From Rotaria socialis (lineage: Eukaryota > Rotifera > Eurotatoria > Philodinida > Philodinidae), in the NCBI GenBank assembly GCA_905331475.1, contig CAJNYU010003311.1, forward strand, positions 1-64,000: a stretch of DNA of 64,000 bases, written 5' to 3'. Numbering within the stretch: the first letter of the stretch is position 1; each line of letters starts with the position of its first letter. Made by a program: the position numbers and the translations under genes. The notes under the pieces were generated by a model. The model was not told the DNA's origin. It saw only the letters and a program-made list of their open reading frames with translations, and searched no databases. Positions 35,425 through 47,678 of this stretch are shown one piece after another.

Positions 35425-37917
35425 TTAATCAACATCAAGATCTAAATCAGATTGCTGTTGTTGTTGTATTCCCCGAGTACCATTTGATAAATTAGCTGTC
35501 AATGAATTCATGAGATTTTCAAATGGATTTGATGATGACGTCGAAGATTTTTGTTTTAGACCAAAAAATAATGCACCAATTCTATCAACATATTGAACTA
35601 AAGTTGAATCACGTTCAAGTGATAGTTTATATGCATTGACCAAAGATGAAAAGCAACGAGTCGTTTCTGACGATGGTGGTGCATCTAAAGAGAATATTTT
35701 TATTTTCATCAGATTAAAAAATAACAATCTCTTTCATTTAAAGTCAATAATAGTAATAAATCTAATACAACTTGGTTTTTCAAAGATAAACATGAGCTCG
35801 AATCAATTGTTATGGTTGATAATTAATCAAGATTAGTTGTATTCCTTATCAAGTAAAATACGAATTATATTTCTTATCAAAAGACTAAACTAAGATAGTT
35901 TAAAATTAGCGAAAAGATTAATAAATCGATTATAAATACGATCGCTTCACGAATTAATTGTTTCATCTCATGCTGTAAATCGACGTGAACTGAAATTATT
36001 GCTTTTTTTCAATTCTATATTACTATCTTTAACTTAGAAATAATCTTTTAAGCAACAATATTTCATGAAAAAAACATTTCATAAATAACTTGATTAGAAA
36101 GACGAAAATTAATTTTTCTAATGGTAAAATTCTTTGAACGACTACTCATTTTCAAACTTGTCTTGCATCTATAACAATCCTACGAATAGATCGACGAAAA
36201 TTTTGAACCGTTCATTTCTAGAACCGCATTAAAGGCAATCGGCTATATTTTGAATTCAGTTTTGAGTATAGGTCAAAAAATGACTGCAGAAAATTTCAAT
36301 TTCACACTTTATCAAGGGACATATCTAATGATTTGAGGACTTTTAAAAATTTTAATTGGCAATGAACTCTTTTTTTCTTCCTTAGAGGGATTGAACTTTC
36401 TCGTAAACTTCATTTTGTTGGAATATTCGTCATAATCCACTATTTGATGAAAATTCAACATCTCGAGTTAAGTAAACTTTTCTCAATGGAATTTTGAAGG
36501 ATATTTTAGCAACGATTGAACTTATTCATGAGTGAAAATACACATCACTATACTGTTTTTCTGTATATATCTAAAATTAAAGCTAAGATTTATTTTAAAT
36601 TGAAACAAAAGATACTTGAAAATAATTTCCAATACGCATAATCATATTATTTTTCTAGAAATGTAAGGACCAAAATCAATATTAATCAAGATATCCATTA
36701 AAGAACTACCTAACGAGATGTAATATAAAACCTTTTTCTCAAAAAAAAATGAATCTTGAATTTTATCATTTAGTTTTTTCTAAACAATTTCGATTATTAC
36801 AAATCAAATGATGAGAAAAATGCATAGAAACGGTCTCTTTTAATGCATTGAAATTTTAACACAAAATATAAATGATTAATTGTTCATCAAACAATCTAAG
36901 TACTCAACAAAGAACTCGCCATCTTCAAAATAAATGCAATTCTAAGTTATATTTTGATCATTTTTTCTTAGTCTCATGTGCATCTTTGAAAAAAAATTAT
37001 CTAAAAATTTTACCTGACCGATGAATTGGTTCTCCACTAGATAGATTATTATTCATTGATGTTTTAATAAGAATCTTTCTTAAACACACTAAAAGAAACC
37101 AAAGGAAATTTAACATTGGATAAACATTACTAAATGGTCCCGGTGGTGGTTGTCGAATTTTAGGATGTTGCTCAACATAAGTTACAAAAACAAGATAAGC
37201 TGTATGAAAATTTCGAAGTAATAAATATTGTAAAACAGATTGTGCAATAAATAAATCAATTTCTGATGGATAGCCCAATGTTTGATGTGCTTCGATAAGC
37301 ATTATTGCAAATGAACGTCCATCATGCGAACGTAAGTAATGATAACGACTATCTTTATAATTTTTTTCTTGTTCCCAAAGTATATGTGCAAAAGATTGAT
37401 GTAATCTTGGATGACCAAATTTATGATAAACTAAACGTTTTGTAGATGGTGTTGTTGAACTTGATTCAGTTAATGTTGAAAGTAATGTTGTTGACAGTGA
37501 TGAATTTGATTCTGTACGAAGAGCAGGTAATTGTTCGTCTTCTTGTTGATCAGATGATACTTGTGATGACCAACGTAAAACATTACAAGCAAATTCTGTT
37601 CGTTCATCATGGTAAGGTTTTAATGATTGAAATAAAATACAAATTTCTTGAAGAAGATTATCAGTTAAATCATTTATACTTGAACGATTCAATGTTTCTA
37701 CATAGCATTTACATAAATCGTAGCCACTATTTGATTGATTGTGTTCAAGAAAATAACAAGCTGATTCAAAAAGAAACTTTAAAATATTTTCATCACTTGT
37801 TGACGAATGAAGACGAACATATATTGTACGACAGATTTGATGGGCTTCATAAAAATCTTTATTTTGTTTACATTGTTCTAATTTATCATGAAGACGTGAT
37901 GAAGAAGTACGAGACAT
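35425..37917 (-). CDS. GET4: GET4 (TRC35), tail-anchored protein targeting factor
   Basis: GET4 is the cytosolic alpha-solenoid scaffold that links GET3 to the BAG6/UBL4A complex, handing tail-anchored proteins to the ER. Two exons (37014-37917 and 35425-35684) join in frame to 387 residues; human GET4 has 327. Matches in order: KQNKDFYEAHQICRTIYVRL (human [20 protein letters not shown]), KFGHPRLHQSFAHILWEQ (human KLGHPRLHQLLALTLWKE), SRYHYLRSHDGRSFAIMLIE, FIAQSVLQYLLLRN, PMLNFLWFLLVCL and VQYVDRIGALFFGL (human NEYLDRIGQLFFGV). About 45 extra Ser/Thr/Gln-rich residues sit between WSS and FGHPRL, a likely disordered loop. The C-terminus ends in a Gln run and acidic residues. The intron is 1329 bp. 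Confidence 0.93.
35685..37013 (-). other. 1329-bp intron of GET4
   Basis: Bounded by GTAAAATT after exon 1 and an acceptor TTTAG before exon 2; the join restores Ser-Asp-Ala in frame. A+T-rich, with no nested gene seen. Confidence 0.8.
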
Positions 37918-38302
37918 GGCTGTTCTCTATCAATGATTATGTTCGACAGAACGACCTATTATAACTAAATTTATGTTATGCCCGATTGAGAAACGATTCA
38001 TGATGAGTCATTTCATTTTCCAAACATTATTTTTTTCTATTATTTAATGGAAATGAGAAAAAATCTTGCCTCAATCAAAATTTTAATTCGAAATTCTTTA
38101 TTCTATGAAGAGATTTTATGGAAGAAAAACTTTCACGCGACATCTATTTATTAGGTGATAGAATGATCAAATCAAGTTGGTGTGAACGACAAAGCTTTGT
38201 TTCATAAGGAGCATTTCATTGTCTCATGGGCAATGACCTTTTTAATTTTAATTTTAATGTAAAATTTAATATTGAGTTTGTTTTTAAATTAACTTATTAA
38301 TT
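37918..38302. promoter_or_regulatory. Divergent promoter region, GET4 / ATRX
   Basis: Only 385 bp separate the start codons of GET4 (-) and the ATRX-like gene (+), so both promoters and leaders must lie here. No clear TATA box or repeat. A shared bidirectional promoter is the simplest reading. Confidence 0.55.
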
Positions 38303-41300
38303 ATGGGTAAACGAGGACGTCCACCAAAGAAAAAACCCATTGATACTACCACAAAAGTTGATGAATGTTATACAATATTAAGTAGCGATGAAGAAACTGG
38401 TAGTAAACCAGACACATTAAGTCTACCATCTCCAAGTCAACGACGAGGAATGGGAAATGACCGTAATGGAACAATTGTTATCACGCCACCAGATCGATCA
38501 ATACTTTCGAAAAAAAATGTTGAAAAAAAGACACCATTAACAAGAAATAATAATAATAATAATAATAATAACAACAAAAAAAAACTTATTCTTAATGGAA
38601 AAAACAAAAAAAGCGATACATCTGGTGATAGCGATGCAACGGAAGTGTATGTATAATTTTGTTCTTGATTGAGATATTCCTACAGGAATATTTCGCTTCT
38701 GTAAAAGTTACTTTTGATGATTATTTAGAGAAGAGAGAGGATTATTCAATATTTATAACTAAGAAACATAAAACTATAATGAAAACAAAAAGATACTGAC
38801 TATTCGACGATCATAAACGTTTTTGTTTGAACATGAAAAAGCCATAAAATAGTGACTGAAGAGGTTCTATAGTATCAAAATTACTAATTAATGGAATATA
38901 TTTTTCATAATGCAGAATAAATGGAATTGACTAAGTGATTGAAATATTTCAACAGGCCTTTATTTTTCGCCGTGCATTGTGAAAGAAGCTAAGTATATTA
39001 CATGCCGGTAAACATCTTCAACGTTAGAAACTTTAATAGAATTCCAAGCGAATATTAACATAGACACATATTTTCGCTTTTGTTTTTGTCTTCACTAGAA
39101 CATACCGTTTCTTGTGAACATTAAAATTCGCGGTTACTTTGACGTTCACGAGCATAAGAACCTTCAGCGAAAAAATACTGTGGTAGTTATTTTTATATTT
39201 TATAACCTAAGGCAAGATCAATATCGATTTCTATTGGACTCTCAATTTTCACATTCATCTACCAATTGACCTCAGCTATTTTCATATTTAATTGTAAACC
39301 GCCTTGGATAGGTAAAAATCGGAGTAACTACAAGTATCAACTTTGATGAAAATTGTTTGTTCAAATTATTTAAAAGAGAAGAACGCCCAATTTCACTTAG
39401 ATATTGACAGTTGATGCCGATATGAAAATGAATTTGGACTTGCTTTTTTACTATGAAAGATATGACATAGGAAGAACTAATTGCAGTGCACTGTCCGTTG
39501 TAGCTTTATTCAGGATTAGATTAGATGTTGTCGATGGTTTTTATTTCTAGTCAAGAACATTGTTTTCAATTATAAACAATCTAGATCATTCTATATTTAA
39601 ATTTTTGTTTTTTTCGTAATAGGTATGCAGTTAGTAATGATGAGGTTGAAGATGATAAAGAAAAATCACAAAAAATATCACCGATAAAACGTAAACGTAA
39701 ACCAACACTTATTAAAGTTAACCATGATCTATCCGACAATAGTGATGATAATTTAACTTATTCACGACGATCAAATAACACAAAAGCAAGAAAGCGTCAA
39801 ATGACATCTTCATCATCATCATCATTATCAAGTGATGAAAATCAATCAAGAAAACGTCTTCGTCCACCCATACCGACATTCAAACGAGCACAAGCAAAAA
39901 AGAAGAAAAACAAATTTGATGAAACATCTGACGAAGATATCGTCACTGACGAAGACTATAATACTGATGTTGAAAAAATGGATGACAAAGCATTAATTAA
40001 AAGAACCGATCAAAGAATGTTAAATGATGAAGATTTAACACAAATGACAAAAAAAGCATTAGAAGATGAACGCCAACGTGTACAACGTATTCAAGAAAGA
40101 CAATCACAAATGCCATCATCTTCACAAGTTTTTATTGATGATGATAATTTGAATTTCGATAGTACTATTAAAAGAAAAGATGATGAAAAAGAACAAAAAT
40201 CAATAATTTTTGAATATGATTCCAATACAGGTAAACCACTTATTTCAGTACTTCCTGAATTAGTAGCGAAAATGAAACCACATCAATTGGATGGAACGAT
40301 GTTTTTATGGGACAACGTTTATGAAACAATTGCGCAAATTAAAAGAGATAATACTGGTACCGGATGTATTTTGGCTCATCACATGGGTTTGTAAGTATTT
40401 TTGTTTTCTATGAATTTTAATTGAGCTGCATTGTTCTTACAAATGTAATCACTAGAATCAAAGAGTCATGAGTGTAAGTTTAATAGCTCAACAATATGGG
40501 TAGTTAGTAATCTACAGTTAGTAGCAATCGAAAGAAAGGAAAGTACGAAGATTGTTTTTGTTTGAAGCTGTACAAGATAAATTATTGATTTTATTATTCA
40601 TGATCTTTACACAACACGCAAGAAATTTACACTTCAGTTCAAGAGAACATCAGTGAAATCAACAAGATTCTATATTATTTGCTTAAATTAGTACGTGATT
40701 GTATTTGTTCCAGATCGTGGGTATACAATCAATATCATCGCACTCATGTTTTGAATTCTTTTTTTAAATTGATTCTCTGTGTTGCTTATAGCAATATGAA
40801 AACATTTTAAAATAGTATTCTATTTCTATATCATTTCTGCTTGTTTTCGTAGACGATCATTTTTTAATGATATTATTTTAAATAGTATGTACGAAAAAAA
40901 TATATTCTTCAATTATGGAGAATTACGAATTATTAATTGTTCATCTTGCTGAATTAGCGATGCTATATATTGTCCCATTCGATTGTAATCCGACTAATAG
41001 TTCTTGAGCAATGATAGCTTTCTATTGAAAAACGAAAATTGCTTCATTTTAACACTTAAATGCATCATTAAATACTACATAGTGGAGTTTGTTACAGTAA
41101 ACACTATATTTCGATTTCCTATTTAACTGTAGTGATAGACTGTAAACGCTTGCTTCATTTCAAATTATGCGTTGATATCTACCATTATCTTCAGTTCTGA
41201 TTCTTCCTAGATCATTTACATGATTGACCGTACATCCGAAAGAATTTTGTTCAACAATATAAAAATCTAGAATTTATTTGCCATTAGAATTTTAGAAGTT

Positions 41301-44300
41301 TAATCGTATAGAACAAATATCTCAGCTCATTTCTATAGCGGAAATCAAATAGCTGTGTGTTTCCAGATAACTGATAGATTGATTTCTTTTTATGTAACGA
41401 TAAATTTGGTGATGCATTCTAATGAGATTCTTTTCAACTCTAGTAAAACTGTTGAAATGAAAGATGTAACAGTATTTCTCGTTATATGTTACTAGAAACA
41501 AAATTAATTATATTCATATGTGTCTTGTTTTTAGAGGAAAAACATTTCAATTAATATCATTTCTTCATACCGTATTCAAACATAGTGATATTACATGTAC
41601 ACGTACATGTCTTATTCTTTGCCCTGTTAATGTTATATCGAATTGGGCAGCAGAATTTTCATATTGGTTATCAGGTGTTCGCCCAACCATAAAACTTTAC
41701 CAATTTTCATTATTTAAAACGAAATCAGCTCGTTGGGAACGCTTAGAAAAATGGAACGATAAAGGTGGTGTTATGCTAATGGGTTACGAAATCTATCGTC
41801 GTTTATCAAATGATCCTGATTATAATTTTTTCCTCTGTGATCCAGGACCAGATATAATTGTCTGTGATGAAGGTCATGTGCTTAAAAATGCTAAAGCTGG
41901 AATTTCAAAAGCATTAAATAAAATTCGTACTAAGCGACGTATCATTTTAACTGGTACACCATTACAAAATAATCTTAGAGAATATTATTATATGGTTCAT
42001 TTTGTTAAACCACATTTATGTAAGTATGATTAAGTTAATTTCTATTGGAGAAATTATTAATTTTTTTGAAGAAAATTTTGAATATAAGTTTCAACTTATT
42101 CTGTTGCGATGGATCCTTGCAACGGAAGATGAAGTTGGAAAAGTGGATGAGAAAAACTAATGATCATGATCTTCGTTGTCGTAGGAATGGAGTACAACTA
42201 GTATTAAACTTTTCTTCGGAGTCTTTCAGTAATTGAAAAAAAGCTGTTGAACTACATAAATAACAGTTTTCAGAACATTCAAGAACTCTAATACGTTTTT
42301 AGATATTCTAAACAATATTGTTTGTCACTGGCACGCCTAGCAATGGATATTCAAGATGACGATGATAATAGATTGTAGTATATTAAACGTGAGCTTATCA
42401 ATACGTCAATTTCAGCGATAATCAAGTGAAGGGCTTCTAAGATCAAAAAAATAAAATATAAATTTCTGTTTTGTGACTAAGTGCAGACAAAAAAGAGGAT
42501 ATATTCCATTCAAATCAATAATTAATAATAATAATAATATTGATCTAAAGGAAAATGTAAAACAAAATGAAAGATTCTTTCCAAAATATAAAAATTGAGA
42601 AGGCTAATTATTGCTCTACGAATTGATTAAGATCGAAAGGCTACTCAAGTGTAAGAACCGTATTTCGTTTCATGTATATTATATTAGTATAAAGAGGCAG
42701 AAAAGAATCCCGGGTGTAGATTTAACACTTTATATTCAAAGCGAATCTATTGAAACCTTTTTAATAAATAAAAAATTGAATTTAGTGGGTACTTATCGTG
42801 AATTTAAAAATCAATTTATTGATCCAATTCGGGCTGGTCAACATAAAGATTCCAATGTATATGCTGTACAATTGATGAAACGGCGTGCTTTTGCTTTACA
42901 CGAACGTTTACAACATTGTACACATCGGTAAAATAATTTTTTGTTTGATTGTATTCATCTATCTATTTTAATGATATTTTTTTTCATTTTTTTTAGTCGT
43001 GATTTTAATGTACTTCGAAAATATCTACCCGAAAAATATGAATATGTAATAAAAGTCTATATGGGAGACTTACAAAAACAGCTTTATAATAAATATTTAC
43101 GAATTCAAAATATTGATCCAGATGGTTTGTTCTATAGTTTTTTATGATATTTATTTCATAGTTTTTTTCTCTATGTAGCTGGTTTCAATACAGCCAAACT
43201 ATTTGCTGATTATCAATATTTAATGAAAATTTGGACAGTAAGATTCTATTTTTTTTACCCTTTTTGGGTTAACACATTGCTATATTTAGCACCCATGGTT
43301 ATTACGACCACATTTTATTGATCGTTGGAAGAAAAACCAGAAAAAAAATGATAATGAATTTGATAAAATCGATCCATTTTTCGACGATATATTTGCTGGA
43401 TTATCAGACGATGATATGGCTATTGAAGAAGAACAATCAAAAGACCAAACACCACAACATAAGCGATCAGCGGCTAAAACGGTATTTAGATGATTTCTTG
43501 TTTATGATAAGTTGTGTTTTTAGATGTGAGCATTAACATTGATGTTGAAAAAGATATAGCAAAATAAGTGATACAAACTGTAAACCACTGACATTTGGTG
43601 TCGGTAAATGATCTGCTAGCAAAATATGTAGCTATCTTTTGGAAAATTTATTTTTACTTTCGTAGCTGATTTTCTTATTTTAGTATCAATGCTATCTGAA
43701 TTTGTAGTATATGATTGTAGATCGATAATTCTTATTTTCATTAGAATATACGATTTTTGAATGTTGCATGTAAACATGCATAAATGAATAAGATCGAGTA
43801 CTGCTTACATAAGTGAATTTATTTTCTAAACTAATGTTGTTTTGAATCATTCATTCAGAACTAATGATAGAACAGCAGTGAGAAGTTAAAAAGAGGTAGA
43901 GATGTCGATCATTTCATAGGTATCGGATAAAAAGCATAACAAATCTTCAAAGAGAATGCATTGTGTATAATAGAATATCTAGTATACTTTACGGCAAGAT
44001 TGAAATATGTAAAAATAGCTTTTTCATAGCCCCCAGAAAAAAAGCAAATCATCGGACTAAATATTTTACAGAGCTAAATTTTGGTCCCATTTTATGATTC
44101 TTGCTAAGTTCTAACTGAAAAACTATCCAAATAAAAAATATATAAGCCAGAAAATTACAGAATTGAAATAGATTCTACACTGTAGAATCTATTCTCTATG
44201 ACGATACATTAGTAGATCTTACAAGATTAGTTTTAGACTTTCTCGTCTGAATAATATTTGTATTCTTAAAGCAAAGTCAAAATCATTCTGCTGTATGTGA

Positions 44301-47258
44301 CAAGTCTAAGAACCTAAATACATGTTGATATAAATATCAGTTTTTTAAATCACATACTAAATAATAGACTGTAGATATGATTTGACTTTATGTCGACTAG
44401 TAAAACTTATGAGTAAAAACCTATTCAACGAATATGAACAATGAATATAGATCATTCGATAAAACTGAATACAATTGAATTTTATAGGAAAAAAAATCGA
44501 TTCTCAAATTGAAATATTTTCTGTTCTTTCAGTAAAAATGTTCTTATTAAAATGATGCTAAACAGTTAATTAATTCTATTGTAGAAAGATAGCGAATTAC
44601 ACCATCATCGACATAAAAATGATGAAGAGGATGGTAATTCAAGTTCATCGTCATCTTCATCGACTTCAGAGTTTTTGGCCTTATTTAATAATACGAATTG
44701 GAAGCAATATGGATCCACATCATCATCAACTACATCAACACCAGCAGCAGCAGCAGCAGCAGCAGCATTGAAACGTACTTCAACAATACTATCCACTTCG
44801 TCAACAAATGATCCATGTCAAAAAGCAATGGCTGATGAATGGTGGTTTTCGTTTTTTGATGATACAGCTGAATATGACATTAGTTTAAGTGGAAAACTAT
44901 CATTTCTTAAAACATTACTTGATGAATGTGAACAAATTGGTGATAAAGTTTTACTATTTAGTCGTTCACTTTATTCGCTTTCTTATTTGGAACAATATCT
45001 TAAATATTGGGATTCAATTGCTAGTGGAAAAAAAATTCAAACAGATGATTTTGATGCTAAAGTAAAAGCTAATGGTCGATGGAAATTCGGTATTGATTAT
45101 TTTCGTATTGATGGTTTGTATTTATGTCAATTCATTATTTTTATACAAGGGTCTACTTTATTTTAATTTTTACTTTTAAAGGTAGTACAGATATTGCTAC
45201 ACGAACGGGTTATATATCAAAATTTAATGATGATGCTAATATTCGTTCAAGACTTTTTATTGTTTCCACAATGGCTGGTGGTATTGGTATTAATTTAACG
45301 GGAAGTAATCGAGTAATTATATTCGATTGTAGTTGGAACCCTTGTAAGTGACAAGAAAAACTGCAATGGATATCAAAGTCATGTTTTTGTTTACATTTAG
45401 CTTCGGATTTACAAGCTTTATTTCGTTCGTATCGTTTGGGTCAAAAAAAGACGACTTATGTCTATCGATTGTTAAGTAAAGGTTCTATGGAAGAGAAAAT
45501 TTATTTCCGTCAAGTTAATAAACAAGCAATGGCTCAACGGTAAGATATTGAAAATTTCGATTAGTAATCTTTTGAGCATTCAAAGAGTAAAACAAGTGAG
45601 AGCATGTTCTTATTTGATTTACATAGTTAATGACAAACAAAAATAAAATCATTGATCACTCTGCTTGATATTTGTACTAGATATCAATGCTCATGTATAG
45701 TTGACTAGCGAAAAAACATTTCCGATTTGAAGTATAAAAATTTCATAAGTAAAGAAAACATTTTGAATATTCTTCTTGTTTAAAATTACTAACAGAGAGT
45801 GTCGAAAGCTGATTGAACAAGAATTTTTATTCGATACTCTCATTTTCCTCGCAGTTCATCGGTTTTTCTCAATTACTATCAGGCAACGATGCTCATATCA
45901 AATGGATAGATTGCTCAATCATGCTACAGAAATCTAAGGCAGTCTTTGGTTCGTGTCACACATGAACAGAATCAACTATTTATGATTATGGTTCGACCGG
46001 TTCTATCTCACGTATAGTGCTTTCGAATAGATGGTTTGTGAAAAAAAATGATATCTTACTCAAGTTTTCATGCAAATATGAAAGATATCCTTTCAAAATC
46101 AAGAAATTATCATATCCATTCGTGTGTTGTTCGTATTCAAGTTGTACTACTATACGTCTAGATAAATATTCAGTACTCAAGCAATGTAGGCTAAGAAAAA
46201 TGCTAATAAAGAACGAACTGACGAGAAAAATAACCCAAATGAAATCTACTATGCCGATGAACGAAAAACAAAACGTCTAGAAATATTGAACATGATGATT
46301 ATCATGAATTATAAATCGCGGATGTTTTCTTTTTTTCAAGAATGAAATCTAATCTTTTTTTCTTGTTTTCAGTGTTGTTGATGCTCAACAACTCGCTCGA
46401 CATTTTACTGAATCTGAATTACATGAACTTTATTCATTTAAACCTGATGAAGATGAACCACAAGAATATCTATTGAAAGAATTACCGGATGATATTGTTT
46501 TAAAAAATTGTATAGGAAAAAATCCAAAAATAGTTCAAAATATTCTTGAACATGATTCTCTACTGGAAAATCATATTGAAGAACAATTAACACGCGAAGA
46601 GAAATATTATGCAATTAAAGAACTTGAACGAGACGAACGACAAGCTGAATATCAATCAACGATTGCTAAAACTTTAGCTACTATTGGACAAAACAGTACT
46701 AATAAAACAAATGTAGCTCAGACTCGTTCAGAAACAATATCAAATGATAGAAAAAAAGAACCACAATTGATAGCAATACCACCAATAAATACGTATAATC
46801 CATATCAACCACCTCCACCTATGTGTGCACAAGCTCGTGCTGGTATATCAACTGCACAAGAAGCACGTGGTCTTGAGCGTTTAACAGAATTATTATTTCC
46901 AAAAGAAGCTCCACCACTTCCAGCCGGCAAAGCAGCTGATTTACCACCATTGAAAGAACTAACTGATATGCCGGTTTCCAAAGATGAAATAGCTGATCTC
47001 GATCTTGACGATGAAGATTTTGACCCACGAACAAAAAAAGAAAAGCAGAAAGCTTTTCTTCAAGAACAACGTGCACTCGTTAAATTATATAATGATAAAA
47101 AGAAATTGTTAAATCCACCAAAAGTGCCAAAAGTTTTAAAACGTCCAAAAAAACTTACAGCAGTGAGTACATCATTTGTTACAAATCCATATCAATTTAT
47201 GCCAGTTACACTCAATCCATTTGATATACCACCTAACATACAAAAGCGGCCAGATTGA
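38303..47258 (+). CDS. ATRX: ATRX/XNP-type SNF2 chromatin remodeler
   Basis: ATRX is a nuclear ATP-driven remodeler that deposits H3.3 with DAXX at heterochromatin in animals. Eleven exons: 38303-38646, 39623-40390, 41535-42019, 42786-42927, 42997-43124, 43179-43237, 43290-43481, 44585-45113, 45182-45343, 45401-45539, 46373-47258. They sum to 1277 codons in frame. An AT-hook-like KRGRPPKKK is at the N-terminus, then a disordered Ser/Asp/Lys-rich part with an Asn run. Helicase motifs: GCILAHHMGLGKT (I), DIIVCDEGH (II), RRIILTGTPLQNNL (III), STMAGGIGINL (V), FRSYRLGQKK (VI). ATRX-specific blocks are RRAFALHERL, IWTHPWLLRPH and VVDAQQLARHFTESEL. An Ala run (about 44743-44766) and Ser-rich stretch lie in the helicase insertion. 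The cysteine-rich ADD histone reader of vertebrate ATRX is missing, as in insect XNP. Motif I is split by the third exon's intron. Confidence 0.93.
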
Positions 47259-47678
47259 TTTTTAAAGATAATTTCTTTTTCTTTTTTTCTTTGTCTGATT
47301 ATGTAGATACATTAGTTTCTGTTTGTGTCAGATTTGTTTCAAAACAAGATAAAATAAAATAACAAATAAAATGTGAATTTGCCTAGTCATTGGCACTGAT
47401 TACTCTTTTTTCTGTGTTGTAAAATGTAGTAATAACGCATATTTCTTTAAAGTGTTTTGTTGATTTTTTTTTGTTTTGTGTCATTTTGTTTTCTTTTCGC
47501 CGGTTTTTTAACGATATACCTTGTTGTTTTTGCTTCGTTTCTTTTTTTCTAGGTCTAGAAGAGCATTAGAGTTTGTTGTTTGTTAACATAGTCTTTGTCA
47601 ATGTATAAAGAATACTTAAATTGACATTTTTGTTTTTGATAAGAAAAAATAAATAGCATATCTAATAAAATTTTACAA
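47259..47678. other. Short intergenic gap after ATRX
   Basis: 420 bp between ATRX and the next gene on the same strand. AATAAA-like signals near 47355-47370 could end the ATRX transcript. The T-rich remainder (poly-pyrimidine tracts) leads to the next start codon. Confidence 0.5.

Noticed and set aside
37446-37964. 172-codon plus-strand frame opposite GET4
   Set aside because: Antisense shadow of the GET4 first exon; no domain.
42611-42785. Open frame upstream of the fourth ATRX exon
   Set aside because: Intronic. The acceptor TTTAG at 42785 joins to give HLLGTYREF, matching the family, so upstream codons are not part of the protein.
46017-46280. Open frames in the 45540-46372 interval
   Set aside because: Lies in the last ATRX intron; the bordering exons join in frame (MAQR-VVDAQQ).
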